This document shows positions 1-8,228 of a stretch of DNA of 64,000 nt, in pieces (positions within the stretch are counted from its first letter, which is position 1; each line of letters opens with the position of its first letter). The stretch lies in contig NZ_PXWG01000009.1 in NCBI RefSeq assembly GCF_003011965.1, positions 1 to 64,000 on the forward strand, written 5' to 3'. Under the pieces are notes generated by a model. The model had not been told where the DNA came from. It worked only from the letters and a program-made list of their open reading frames with translations, and did not search any database. Source of the stretch: Streptosporangium nondiastaticum. GTDB lineage: Bacteria; Actinomycetota; Actinomycetes; Streptomycetales; Streptomycetaceae. The position numbers and the translations under genes were made by a program.

Positions 1-233
1 GGGGCTGCGGGCGCGTCCGCGGCGAGCGGCGCGGGGGCGGGCGCATCCGCCGCGAGCGGCGCCGGGGCAGGTGCGGGTGCCGGTGCGGCCTCCGCTGCCT
101 TGCCCGGCTCCTGCTGACCGGCTGCCGGAGCCGCCTCGCCGCCCTTCTCCATCGAGATGCCCGACGAGCCGCCCGGAACATCCGGAACGCCCTCCGCAGG
201 CGCGCCCGCTGCGCCCTCGTTCTCGGTGCTCAC
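1..233 (-). CDS. N-terminal part of an Ala/Pro-rich protein (truncated by window edge)
   Basis: A GTG start at 233 is preceded by a GAGGAGAG ribosome binding site. It opens a minus-strand frame that is still open at base 1, so about 77 codons are visible. The sequence starts MSTENEGAAGAPAEG and becomes low-complexity, with a repeated PAPLAADA unit near the edge. No domain is reached. From memory, the neighbour of the glycerophosphodiesterase gene in S. coelicolor is a serine protease with a disordered cytoplasmic N-terminus, and this could be its orthologue; nothing visible proves that. Confidence 0.6.
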   Translation of the reverse strand, partial: MSTENEGAAGAPAEGVPDVPGGSSGISMEKGGEAAPAAGQQEPGKAAEAAPAPAPAPAPLAADAPAPAPLAADAPAA

Positions 234-389
234 AGCTCTCTCCTCATCAGTGCACATCAGTTCGGTGTGGTGGAGTCCACGTCGCCCCACAACCAGCTTT
301 TCCCAACACGCGTCAGACCACCGTAAGCGGACCCTGTGCCCCACGGCAGCAGACCTTTACTCCGGGCACTCCCCGTCAAAAAGGACCGC

Positions 390-1250
390 ATGCGTGAGGG
401 TGCCGAGCGATGGCACGATAACGCGGTGACCTATGCGCACCCGGCCCGGGACCTCGGCCCCGAGCGCCGCCCGCTCGCCGTCGTCGCCCACCGCGGCGCC
501 TCCGAGGACGCCCCGGAGCACACCCTGGCCGCGTACCGGAAAGCGATCGAGGACGGCGCGGACGCGCTGGAGTGCGACGTGCGGCTCACCTCCGACGGCC
601 ACCTCGTCTGCGTGCACGACCGCCGCGTCAACCGCACCTCCAACGGCCGCGGCGCCGTCTCCGCCCTGGAGCTCGCCGATCTCGCCACCCTGGACTTCGG
701 CTCCTGGAAGGCCGACGTCTCGGCCACCGAGGCCCCGGACCTCGACGCGACGTCCGTGCTCACCCTGGAGCGCCTGCTGGAGCTCGTCGCCGACGCGGGG
801 CGCCGCGTCGAGCTCGCCATCGAGACCAAGCACCCCACCCGCTGGGCCGGTCAGGTGGAGCAGAAGCTGCTGGAGCTGCTGGGCCGCTTCGGCCTCGCCG
901 ATCCCCCGGCCGGCGCCCCCTCGCCCGTACGGGTCATGAGCTTCTCCGCGCGCTCCCTGCACCGCGTCCAGCTCGCTTCCCCCACCCTGCCGACCGTCTA
1001 TCTGATGCAGTTCGTGTCGCCGCGCCACCGGGACGGGCGCCTGCCCGCGGGCGTCCGCATCGCCGGCCCGAGCATCCGCATCATCCGCAAGGACCCCGGC
1101 TACGTCGCCCGGCTGCACGACGCGGGCAACGAGGTGCACGTCTGGACGGTGAACGAGCCCGAGGACGTGGAGCTCTGCGCGCGCCTCGGCGTCGACGCCC
1201 TGATCACGAACCGGCCCAAGCGCGTGCTCACCCAGCTCGGCCGCTCGTAG
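390..1250 (+). CDS. Glycerophosphodiester phosphodiesterase (GDPD family)
   Basis: Hydrolyses glycerophosphodiesters to glycerol-3-phosphate and an alcohol, by family. A TIM-barrel GDPD domain fills nearly the whole protein. The motif VAHRGASEDAPEHT lies near residue 30, followed by DALECDVRLTSDGHLV and VCVHDRRVNRTSNG, which supply the catalytic histidines and metal-binding acidic residues. The C-terminus has the typical VHVWTVNEPEDV and GVDALITNRP. There is no signal peptide, so a cytoplasmic enzyme is likely. ATG 390 is chosen because AAAAAGGAC lies just upstream; GTG 426 is an in-frame alternative without a ribosome binding site. It is divergent from the gene at the left edge. Confidence 0.9.
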   Translation: MREGAERWHDNAVTYAHPARDLGPERRPLAVVAHRGASEDAPEHTLAAYRKAIEDGADALECDVRLTSDGHLVCVHDRRVNRTSNGRGAVSALELADLATLDFGSWKADVSATEAPDLDATSVLTLERLLELVADAGRRVELAIETKHPTRWAGQVEQKLLELLGRFGLADPPAGAPSPVRVMSFSARSLHRVQLASPTLPTVYLMQFVSPRHRDGRLPAGVRIAGPSIRIIRKDPGYVARLHDAGNEVHVWTVNEPEDVELCARLGVDALITNRPKRVLTQLGRS

Positions 1251-1279
1251 GCCACCCGTAAGCCACCCATAAGCCCCGC

Positions 1280-1317
1280 AAGCCGATCGCACTCCGCTAA
1301 GCCGATCGCATTCCGCC
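1280..1317. repeat. 19-bp tandem repeat, two copies
   Basis: Units at 1280-1298 and 1299-1317 match at 17 of 19 positions (AAGCCGATCGCACTCCGCT type). Just before them an 11-bp repeat (GCCACCCGTAA, GCCACCCATAA) directly follows the GDPD stop codon. Non-coding; likely slippage products. Confidence 0.6.
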
Positions 1318-1455
1318 CCATTACATGGAGTGCACCGGCGCGTTCGGTGCGTGTTCGAGTCGCCCGAGTGCCCCCGGCGGGTGCGGGATGGCCGGTTTCC
1401 GGTCCAGTCCATTGGGGCATCCATCCCCTGACGTGGGGCAAAGGAGGTCTCGGGG

Positions 1456-2067
1456 GTGGCGTTGGTGGTGGCACAGGAGGTGCCCACGTCGTCGATCATG
1501 GCCGTACCCCATGGTCCAACCGGTGTGGGCCAGGCAAGACACCGGATGCGCAAGGATCTGCGCATCATCGGGGTACCGGATTCGGTCATCGACGACGCAG
1601 TACTGATCCTCTCGGAGCTGCTCAGCAATGCGTACCGGCACGGACGCCCGCTGAGCGCCGCGGGAGGCATCCGCAGAGACGAGGACGAGGGGGAGAACGA
1701 CGGGGGAATACGTGCCGCGTGGAGAGTGGACGCCCACGGCCGGCTCACGGTCGAGGTGACGGACGGCGGGGGCCCGACCCGCCCGGTTCCGGCCACGCCT
1801 TCGGTGACCGCCCGCGGAGGCCGCGGGCTCAACATCATCAGTGCCCTCTCCCTGGACTGGGGCGTCCGTGACGCGGCCGGTGAGGTGACAGTGTGGGCAG
1901 CGCTCTCGGCTCACGACAGCTTCGCTACGCGCGTTGAGACGGAGCCGGACGTGACGACAGGCGCGAAGACAAGCGCGAAAGCAGGCGCGAACACAAGCGC
2001 CAAGACGAGCGCGAAGACGGGCGCAGGCCCCCGGCTGGCATTCGCAGACATCGACGAGCTGACATGA
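1456..2067 (+). CDS. ATP-binding regulatory protein (GHKL / anti-sigma-factor kinase-like)
   Basis: A single-domain HATPase_c protein of the type abundant in Streptomyces as anti-sigma factor-like or SpoIIAB/RsbW-like regulators. The N-box ILSELLSNAYRHG lies around residues 50-62 and a G1-type box (VEVTDGGGPTRP) near 100-110, followed by GGRGLNIISAL. No histidine phosphoacceptor domain is present, so it is not a complete histidine kinase. The C-terminus carries an extension of four-residue repeats (TSAK, AGAN, TSAK, TGAG) encoded by five 12-bp tandem repeats. The GTG start at 1456 lies 8 bases after AAGGAGG. Partner sigma or anti-anti-sigma factors are not in this window. Confidence 0.82.
   Translation: MALVVAQEVPTSSIMAVPHGPTGVGQARHRMRKDLRIIGVPDSVIDDAVLILSELLSNAYRHGRPLSAAGGIRRDEDEGENDGGIRAAWRVDAHGRLTVEVTDGGGPTRPVPATPSVTARGGRGLNIISALSLDWGVRDAAGEVTVWAALSAHDSFATRVETEPDVTTGAKTSAKAGANTSAKTSAKTGAGPRLAFADIDELT
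1961..2020 (+). repeat. In-frame 12-bp tandem repeat, five copies
   Basis: Five consecutive 12-bp units of GCGCGAAGACAA type (starting at 1961, 1973, 1985, 1997 and 2009) encode a flexible [GS]A[KN][TA] tail on the ATP-binding protein. Because the period is a multiple of three, copy-number changes would keep the frame. Confidence 0.85.
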
Positions 2068-2370
2068 CGGCGGCGTGACGCGCGTAGACCCCCGCGCAAG
2101 ACGGGACAGCGCCCGCGTACCGCCCTGACCTCCAGGGCCGGTGGGCCCCGTACCCCGGAGCCGGGTCTCCGCGGGCGAGCGGCACCCCACCACCGGCCGG
2201 CCGTGCCGCACTCCTCCCGACGCCCCGCGCGTGCCCGTTCCGGCCGCAGCACCGAGCGCTAGGCTCGCGCCCGTACGAGCTGTACGAGCCGTACGGTCCG
2301 AACCGTACGCACGCAGCCGTACGCAACGAGCTGTACGCACCTGCTGCACCGATCGGGAGACACGCACGCC

Positions 2371-3339
2371 ATGGCCAAGAAGCGCCGCCCCCAGACCAAG
2401 GCCGCAACGCCGCAGGCCGTCGACGGTCCGATCCCCGTCGTCGGCGCCCGTGAGTCCTGCCCGTGCGGTTCGGGCCGGCGCTACAAGGCCTGCCACGGCC
2501 GTGCGGCCGCGCACGCCGCCACCGAGCTCGTCCAGCGGCCCTTCGAGGGGCTGCCCGGCGAGGCCGACTGGGTCGCGCTGCGCGAGCTCGTGCCCGCCGC
2601 GACGGTCGAGCTCACCCTCAAGGGCGGGCTGCCGGAGGGCGTCCCGTCGGTGACGCTGGCCACCGTCCTGCCGATGGCCTGGCCCGCCCTGCGCCGCGAC
2701 AACGGCGCCGTCCTGCTGGGCCTGCAGAACGACACCGCCTCCGGCGACCTCAGCCGCGACCTCGCGGACACCCTCCGGCGCGCCCTGACCGCCGCGCCGG
2801 GCAGCCCGGTGACCGCCGGCCGCGCCGAGGCCGACGGGCCGCGCCTGCAGGATCTGCTGGACCCCGAGGGCCCGTTCGAGCCGATCGTGCACACGGGCTT
2901 CGAGTTCTGGGTCGAGAACGCCGAGAACGCCACCGGTGAGGTCGCCGCCTCCCTGGATCGCGCCAACGCCGCCGCCATCCCGACGGTCCGCCTCTCCGGC
3001 GTCGACGCCGCGTACTGGTGCGAGACCCCGGAGAAGAACCACCTCCGCTGGGTGATGACCCACCCCGAGGAGCAGCTTCTGGACGCTCTGGCCCGGCTGC
3101 ACGCCGCGGGCACCTCCTCGCTCGGGGAGGACACGCGTCTGGTCGGCTCGTTCCGGGCGCACGGGCTGACCGTGCCCGTGTGGGACCTGCCGGGCACGAT
3201 GCGCGCGGAGGACACCGAGAAGCCGGCCGCCGCCTTCGCGGAGCGGCTGGCCACGGCCCTCGCCGACACCTCTCCGCTCTCGGGCGACGAGCGCCGGGCG
3301 CGCAGCGGGCTCACCAGCCGTCAGATCACCCTGAACTGA
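2371..3339 (+). CDS. DUF5926 family protein with N-terminal SEC-C metal-binding motif
   Basis: A 322-residue cytoplasmic protein. It starts MAKKRRPQTKAATPQ and carries a SEC-C motif at about residues 27-50 (SCPCGSGRRYKACHG), the zinc-binding CxC...CH signature first seen in SecA. The rest matches the actinobacterial DUF5926 pattern as I recognise it and has no known catalytic motif. Function is unknown. It follows the ATP-binding regulator in the same direction after a 300-bp gap rich in GTACG repeats. Confidence 0.85.
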   Translation: MAKKRRPQTKAATPQAVDGPIPVVGARESCPCGSGRRYKACHGRAAAHAATELVQRPFEGLPGEADWVALRELVPAATVELTLKGGLPEGVPSVTLATVLPMAWPALRRDNGAVLLGLQNDTASGDLSRDLADTLRRALTAAPGSPVTAGRAEADGPRLQDLLDPEGPFEPIVHTGFEFWVENAENATGEVAASLDRANAAAIPTVRLSGVDAAYWCETPEKNHLRWVMTHPEEQLLDALARLHAAGTSSLGEDTRLVGSFRAHGLTVPVWDLPGTMRAEDTEKPAAAFAERLATALADTSPLSGDERRARSGLTSRQITLN

Positions 3340-3439
3340 CGCCGGTCGGCCGGCGCGGTCCCCGGACCGCGCCGTGACCGGGTGCGGAGCGCCACCTTCC
3401 AGGCAGCGGAGTAGTTGATTCCGGGGGCTAATCAGGAGC

Positions 3440-3590
3440 TGTTTACGTGACTCCTGTCACAACTCCCGCTGTCAGCCCGGAAATACGCGTCCGGAAATCC
3501 ACGATCGAATTTGCGAACGGCCAATCTCTTGTTACCGTTCTAGGAGCCCGGTCGCTGGTGCATCCCCCGTCGCCAGCGACCGGGCGTTTC
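3440..3590. ncRNA. Possible small RNA or attenuator ending in a strong hairpin
   Basis: Between DUF5926 and the convergent gene lies a stretch of clearly lower GC than its surroundings (about 3440-3540) with the short dyad GTGA-N6-TCAC near its start. It runs into the perfect 13-bp hairpin at 3546-3585. No convincing coding frame spans it. The layout (AT-richer block, then terminator, with no gene) fits an independently transcribed small RNA, but it could simply be the 3' UTR of the DUF5926 gene. Confidence 0.25.
3546..3585. terminator. Strong hairpin terminator between convergent genes
   Basis: A perfect 13-bp inverted repeat (GCCCGGTCGCTGG, 3546-3558; complement at 3573-3585) with a 14-base loop. 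It lies between the DUF5926 gene (stop 3339) and the minus-strand gene ending at 3660. It is followed by GTTTCC on the plus strand. Probably works in both directions. Confidence 0.8.
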
Positions 3591-3659
3591 CATGCCCGGA
3601 ACCCCGCCGGAAACGCCGCCGGAACCGCCGGCCGGCTCCACGGTGAGCGGCCGAGGCCA

Positions 3660-4499
3660 TCAGCCGGTCTCCTCCGTCGAGTTGCTCCCCGAACGCAGCA
3701 GCAGCTTCCCGTCCCCGGAAGTGTCCTCCGAGGCGATCTCCGCAACGGCCGTGTACAGATCCTCTCCACGCGCCTCCGCCCGCGCCGCGTCCGCGCCCCG
3801 CACCGTCCGCGCACGGGGCGTCTCACACCCGTCGGGGTCGTCCGAGGCGGTCGTGCGGCAGTGCACCTGCACGGTCCGGCCGTCAGGGCCCATGAGGGTC
3901 AGAACGGCCCGCAGGGGGGCGCCTGTCGCGTTGCGGTAGTACGTACGGGCCCAGGTCTCGTTCCCCTGCTCCAGGACGCACGTCTGGGCCTCCACGCCCT
4001 CCGGCGAGGTGAGTTCGGGACCGCACCGCGCCGTCGCCGAGACCGCCGGGCCGCGCCCGGGCCCCGCCAGCGGCGGCGAAGCCGACGGCCACCCGCCGGC
4101 CGTACCGTCCGGGCCGCTGTTCAGGTCTCGGCCGAGATCCTTGTCCAGGCCCTTCCCGAGGCCCTCGCCCCGGTCCCGGCCGAGCTCCGGACCGGCTTCC
4201 CCGCCCGGCTGCTTGCCGGCCTCCGCGGCCGAGCTCTTGCCCAGCCCTTTACCCGGCTCCAGGCGTAGTCCGCTGTCGGCGCCCGACCGTTTCCCGGAGC
4301 TCTCCCCCCGGGCGGCCTCGGGGCCCGACAGGCCCACGGGCCCGGCCGTGGCGGCCGCCAGCGGCAGGACGACGGCCAGCGCCACGACGCTCGCGAGCGC
4401 GACCATACGGAGGTTGGCCCCCCGCGCATCGCCCGGCTCCGCGGGCACCCTCGACCCACCGGGCACTTTGGGCACACCGGACGCAGACGCACGCACCAT
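3660..4499 (-). CDS. Hypothetical membrane-anchored or secreted protein
   Basis: A 279-residue protein of unknown function. A cytoplasmic stretch of about 30 residues precedes one hydrophobic segment (VALASVVALAVVLPLAAATAG), followed by a long Gly/Ser/Lys/Glu-rich low-complexity linker. A small C-terminal domain contains several cysteines (TARCGPELTSPEGVEAQTC, VHCRTT, DPDGCETP), suggesting disulfides in an extracellular domain. The ATG at 4499 follows CAGGTGG; the frame stays open upstream to 4637, but that part is Pro/Arg-rich without a ribosome binding site. Its end faces the terminator at 3546-3585. Confidence 0.65.
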   Translation of the reverse strand: MVRASASGVPKVPGGSRVPAEPGDARGANLRMVALASVVALAVVLPLAAATAGPVGLSGPEAARGESSGKRSGADSGLRLEPGKGLGKSSAAEAGKQPGGEAGPELGRDRGEGLGKGLDKDLGRDLNSGPDGTAGGWPSASPPLAGPGRGPAVSATARCGPELTSPEGVEAQTCVLEQGNETWARTYYRNATGAPLRAVLTLMGPDGRTVQVHCRTTASDDPDGCETPRARTVRGADAARAEARGEDLYTAVAEIASEDTSGDGKLLLRSGSNSTEETG

Positions 4500-4940
4500 G
4501 GGGACCACCTGAGACTCGCCGCGCGGACGCTGAATGGATCGCGGGGACGGCTGGGACGGCTCGGAGCACCCCGCCCTGCGGGACGCCCCGGCCTGATCGA
4601 CGGGACCCGGCCGGCACCATCCGGTCCAGGTCCTCACCCGAACATAGCGGTCAGAACAGGGCTGTCCCCGGGGCCGCGCGGTGGAATCCCGCAGAACTCG
4701 GACGGGCTTACACCCGTACGAGTGAGAGCGCGTGCGTCTCCCGTCCGTACGCGCTCTCCATGTGCTCGTCGTGCTCGTCGTGCTCGTCGTGCTCCCGGTG
4801 TGCCGGTGCGCCTGCCGCGCCCGTCACGCCCTACGCGATCGCCTCACGCACTCGTCGCGCCCGTCGCGCTCAACGTGCTCGGCGTCGTGCCCGTCTCCCG
4901 CAGCAGCGCGCGGGGTTCCCCGTGCGGGCAGTCACCGAGA
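4500..4940. other. Intergenic region with hairpin and 9-bp tandem repeat
   Basis: No supported gene. It contains a 10-bp-stem hairpin (GAGAGCGCGT at 4724-4733, complement at 4749-4758) downstream of the primase-like gene, a possible terminator. It also has a 9-bp tandem repeat (GTGCTCGTC, three perfect copies from 4762, with a fourth partial copy). Confidence 0.5.
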
Positions 4941-5720
4941 TCAGAACGCGAGCCGGCTGCCACCGCCCGCCGTCCCCGTGCCGGCGGTCTCCTCGACGAG
5001 CACGTCGACCAGAGAAGACACGTCCGGCAGCCACGGCCGCGCGGGCCCGGTCGTACGTTCCTTACGCTCCCCGCGCCCCGCTCGATCAGCGCGGAACGTA
5101 CGGATTCCGCCACCGAAGGCGCCCTTGACAAGTTCGGTGCTGCTGCCCGGCTGCGGAGCCCGCTCCCAGCGCACCCGGCCCGCCCCCGTGGGCGAGGGCG
5201 GCAGCGCCACGAAGCCGCCCTCCCCGTGGAAGAGCAGCGAACCGGGCACCCAGTCCTGGCGGTGGAGCAGCTCGCCGAGGACCTCCAGGGAGTAGGGGGC
5301 CACGAGCAGCGCCCACCGGGTGGGGGTGGCGACCACGGGCCCGAGGCGGATGCCCGCGCGGTCGAACGCGGCGAGGGCGCGGGCGCCGGCCACCGCGGGC
5401 AGGCTCACGGCGCACGGCGCGCGGCCGCCCGTGGCGAGCACCACCGGTGCGTCGGGCCGGTTGGTCCACCACCAGCGGACCATCCTGGCGTCCGTGGTGG
5501 CCGCCAGCAGCCCCGGGTCGAAGGGGTGGGCGCCGGGGGCCGCGCAGTCGGGCTGCGGGCAGCTGCACCGGCGCACGCGCCCGCCGTCGGCCCGCAGGCC
5601 CGCGCCGGGCAGCACGGGCCACTGCCATTCGGTCGCATAGGCCAGGGCCGCGGAGAGGACCGCTGACCGGTCGCCTCGCCTGAGCGAGAGCTTGCGTCGC
5701 CTTCCGAGGATCTCGCGCAT
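4941..5720 (-). CDS. Bifunctional DNA primase/polymerase N-terminal-like protein, probably non-catalytic
   Basis: A 259-residue protein resembling the Prim-Pol (AEP superfamily) N-terminal domain found singly in many Streptomyces chromosomes. Visible signatures are ALAYATEWQWPVLPG near residue 25, a cysteine-rich segment RCSCPQPDCAAPGAHPFDP, WWWTNRPDAPVVLATGG and a C-terminal WLPDVSSLVDVLVE. At the position where active Prim-Pols have an aspartate-rich hhhDhD strand, this protein reads PCAVSLPAVAG, so catalysis is doubtful. The ATG at 5720 is preceded by GGAAAGGA. A regulatory or DNA-binding role is an inference only. Confidence 0.75.
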   Translation of the reverse strand: MREILGRRRKLSLRRGDRSAVLSAALAYATEWQWPVLPGAGLRADGGRVRRCSCPQPDCAAPGAHPFDPGLLAATTDARMVRWWWTNRPDAPVVLATGGRAPCAVSLPAVAGARALAAFDRAGIRLGPVVATPTRWALLVAPYSLEVLGELLHRQDWVPGSLLFHGEGGFVALPPSPTGAGRVRWERAPQPGSSTELVKGAFGGGIRTFRADRAGRGERKERTTGPARPWLPDVSSLVDVLVEETAGTGTAGGGSRLAF

Positions 5721-6444
5721 GAGCGCTCGTTCCTTTCCGTGAACGCCGAAGTCGGGGACCCCTGCCGGTGAGCAAGAGCCGTATCGCGCTGATGGTGATC
5801 CGAGCTGCGTACGGAGCGAGCCGTACGGGTAGTGCGATGGAGCGGGGCCGTACCGGGCTCCCGCACAGCCCCGCGTGTTCGTGCACGGCACTGCGGGACT
5901 GCCTGCTGGAACTGCACCTGAACTGCTTCCGGGCCGCGTCCGGACTCCATGGCACTACGGCCCGACATGGCGCGCCGCTCAACACGCCGTGGCTCTCACC
6001 AAGCCGGCACACCACGTGGTGGATCACAAGTCACTGCTTGTACAACGCAGCGCATCACGCCACGGGCCGAGCGTGAAACATGGCGGGGGGTGGCGCGCGC
6101 ATGGCGCTTCGTGCTGAGCCTGTCGCCCCTCGCCGACGGCGTCTCCCCATCGCCCTCGGGTGCGGGCGCGGCCGTCGCCGGTTAAGACGCTCGGGCCCGC
6201 CGCCGGGTTCCGGGGCGGCCCCAACTGCCCCTGCCCTTCTCCGTGTACGTACCCACCGGGGTGGACATGACGCGCTGTCGAGCAACGTCAGTCGACCGCA
6301 AATCCATGGCCTCGGGACCATTTTCCGGCCAAGTTTGAAACCCCATAGACACCACCAATCCCACCGGTTCAATGCTGGACATCTCCTTGCCCGGGCGTGT
6401 ACATGTGGAGCACCGATAGCGCGCAACGCGACAGGGGGTTTGCG
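5721..6444. other. Large divergent intergenic region with several dyads
   Basis: About 720 bases between the divergent primase-like gene and the PP2C unit with no supported gene. Visible structure: the hairpin CGTACGG-N6-CCGTACG (5808-5827), the perfect 12-bp palindrome CACCACGTGGTG (6010-6021) and the adjacent inverted repeat ACAAG-N6-CTTGT (6026-6041). The 6260-6450 part is unusually AT-rich for this genome. Short open frames here have poor codon bias. Confidence 0.5.
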
Positions 6445-6570
6445 ATGCTATTCATGAGAAAACACAGGTCAAGACGGTGGTCAAGAGGGAGCGGCGAAGT
6501 GCCGCGGGCCCTGGTGCGCACGGCCGCCCCGAGCACCGCGCCGCAGACCGGTCCGGGCAGCCGGCCATGA
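6445..6570 (+). CDS. Possible 41-residue leader ORF coupled to the PP2C gene
   Basis: ATG 6445 lies 7 bases after an AGGGGG ribosome binding site. It opens a 41-codon frame (begins MLFMRKHRSRRWSRG) whose TGA at 6568-6570 overlaps ATG 6567 of the PP2C gene as ATGA, the usual translational-coupling arrangement. Codons in the first half are not Streptomyces-like; those in the second half are. The peptide is very basic. It may be a true small protein, a leader peptide or chance. Confidence 0.35.
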   Translation: MLFMRKHRSRRWSRGSGEVPRALVRTAAPSTAPQTGPGSRP

Positions 6571-8228
6571 CCACGCCCCACCTGCCGAAAGTGGCCGGAA
6601 TCAATCCTCCGGTCACGCCCCCCGCGCAGACTCCGGCCCCCACATCCGCAGCCTCCTCCGCAGATCCCCTCTCCCCCGCCGCGCCCGGTACGTCCGGAAC
6701 GGAAGGCTCGGAGGGAGCAGAGGGATCAGGGGGCCCGGACGGAGCAGGCGCACCGGCCGGCACCGGTGCCCCCGCCGGCCCTTCCGGGACGGTCTCCGCC
6801 GCCGGCTCCGCCGCCCTGTGCGGGCCGCTCCTCCCCGCCCCCAACGCCCTCGTCCAGGACCGCCTCGCGGGCTGGATCTCCGACCTCACCACGCTCCAGG
6901 ACCTCACCGAGCAGCTCACCCGCACCGCCGGCCTCGACGCCGCCCTGCACGAGGCGCTGCGGGCGGGCGCGGCGCTCGTCGGCGCCCGCCGCGGCCTGGT
7001 CACCCTGCACCCGGCCACGGGCCCCGGCCACGACCGCCCCGTCACCGTCGGCTTCGGCCTGGACCACGCGGACCTCGGCCACATCGAGACCATTCCGGAG
7101 GCCGGCCGCGCGGGCGGCGCCCGGTCCGCCGACCCGGGCCCGCCGGAGACCGGCCGCCGCACCCGCCGCACCGTGGCGCCGCACCCGGAGGCTTCCCCTC
7201 CGCAGCCCGCCTACGGCCGGCTGTTCGACGACCTCCCGCCGGCCGGCTCCCGCAGCGGCACCGCCCACCCCGACATCGCCGCCGACGAGGCCCTCGACCC
7301 CCGCCACCGCGAGGTCGCCGCCCGCCTCGGCTACGGCGCGAGCTACGCCGTACCGCTGGAGACCGAGCACGCGGGCCGGATCGGGGCGGCCGTCTGGCTC
7401 TACGACGAACCGGCCGAGCCCAGCGAGCGGCAGCGCCACCTCGTCGGCCTCTACCGCGACCACGCCACCGAACACCTCGCCCGCCAGCTCGAACTGGCCG
7501 AGGCCCGGCGGACCGTGGCGACCCTCCGCGAGGAGCTGCTGCCGAGCCGGCTGCCGCGGACGCCCGGCATCCGGCTGGCCGTCCGGCACCGCACCGGGCC
7601 GCTCGGCGGCGGCGACTGGTACGACGCGCTGCCGCTGCCCGAGGGCGCGCTCGGCCTCACCGTGGGCGGAGTGAGCGGTTCCGGCCCGGGTGCCGTGGCC
7701 GCCATGGGGCGGATGCGGGCCTCCCTCCGCGCGTACGCCGTCATGGAGGGGGAGGACCCGGTCGCGGTCCTCTCCGACCTCGAACTCCTGCTGCGGCTCA
7801 CCGAGCCCTCCCGCGCCGCGACGGCGATCTTCGCGTACTGCGAGCCGCCCGACCGCAAGGTCGTCCTGGCGGGCGCGGGCCACTGCCCCCCGCTGATCAT
7901 CGGCGACCACCGCGCCGAGTTCGTCGAGACCTCGCTGTCCGCGCCGCTCGGGATGCTGGCCTGCTGGGAGGCGCCCAGCGTGGAGATCGAACCGGCGCCC
8001 GGAGAAACGCTCCTCTTCTACAGCGACGGACTGCTGCACCGCACCGGTCAGCCGATGGACCGCGCCTTCGCCCGGCTGCGCACGGCCGCCGCCGGCGTCC
8101 CGAAGGCGGCGCGCAGGGACCCGGACGCCGTCGTGGACCACGTGCTGCGTACCGTGCTGCCGCAGGAGGACCACGGAGAGTGGGAGGGAAGCGAGGACGT
8201 CGTCCTGCTCGCGGCCCACTTCGACTGA
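6567..8228 (+). CDS. PP2C-family (SpoIIE/RsbU-like) phosphatase with GAF-like domain
   Basis: A serine/threonine phosphatase-type signalling protein of the kind that acts on anti-sigma antagonists. Order: a Pro/Ala-rich disordered N-terminus (1-75), a GAF-like sensor region (about 85-300) and a PP2C_2 domain (about 320-553). The domain shows GGGDWYDALPLPEG, LLFYSDGLLH and a final SEDVVLLAAHFD. The usual GDVSGHG metal motif reads VGGVSGSGPG, so a key aspartate and histidine are missing. ATG 6567 is chosen because it overlaps the stop of an upstream ORF; GTG 6477, in frame, would add 30 residues but has only a weak ribosome binding site. Confidence 0.8.
   Translation: MTTPHLPKVAGINPPVTPPAQTPAPTSAASSADPLSPAAPGTSGTEGSEGAEGSGGPDGAGAPAGTGAPAGPSGTVSAAGSAALCGPLLPAPNALVQDRLAGWISDLTTLQDLTEQLTRTAGLDAALHEALRAGAALVGARRGLVTLHPATGPGHDRPVTVGFGLDHADLGHIETIPEAGRAGGARSADPGPPETGRRTRRTVAPHPEASPPQPAYGRLFDDLPPAGSRSGTAHPDIAADEALDPRHREVAARLGYGASYAVPLETEHAGRIGAAVWLYDEPAEPSERQRHLVGLYRDHATEHLARQLELAEARRTVATLREELLPSRLPRTPGIRLAVRHRTGPLGGGDWYDALPLPEGALGLTVGGVSGSGPGAVAAMGRMRASLRAYAVMEGEDPVAVLSDLELLLRLTEPSRAATAIFAYCEPPDRKVVLAGAGHCPPLIIGDHRAEFVETSLSAPLGMLACWEAPSVEIEPAPGETLLFYSDGLLHRTGQPMDRAFARLRTAAAGVPKAARRDPDAVVDHVLRTVLPQEDHGEWEGSEDVVLLAAHFD

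Noticed and set aside
1340..1380. GTTCGAGTCG resembling a tRNA T-arm
   Set aside because: No acceptor stem, D-arm or anticodon arm can be placed around it; no other tRNA was seen in the window.
5768..6076. 102-residue ORF in the divergent gap
   Set aside because: Poor codon bias, no ribosome binding site, and internal palindromes suggest non-coding DNA.
6182..6382. 66-residue minus-strand ORF in the AT-rich part of the gap
   Set aside because: Low third-position GC and a ribosome binding site that abuts the start codon; not like genes of this genome.
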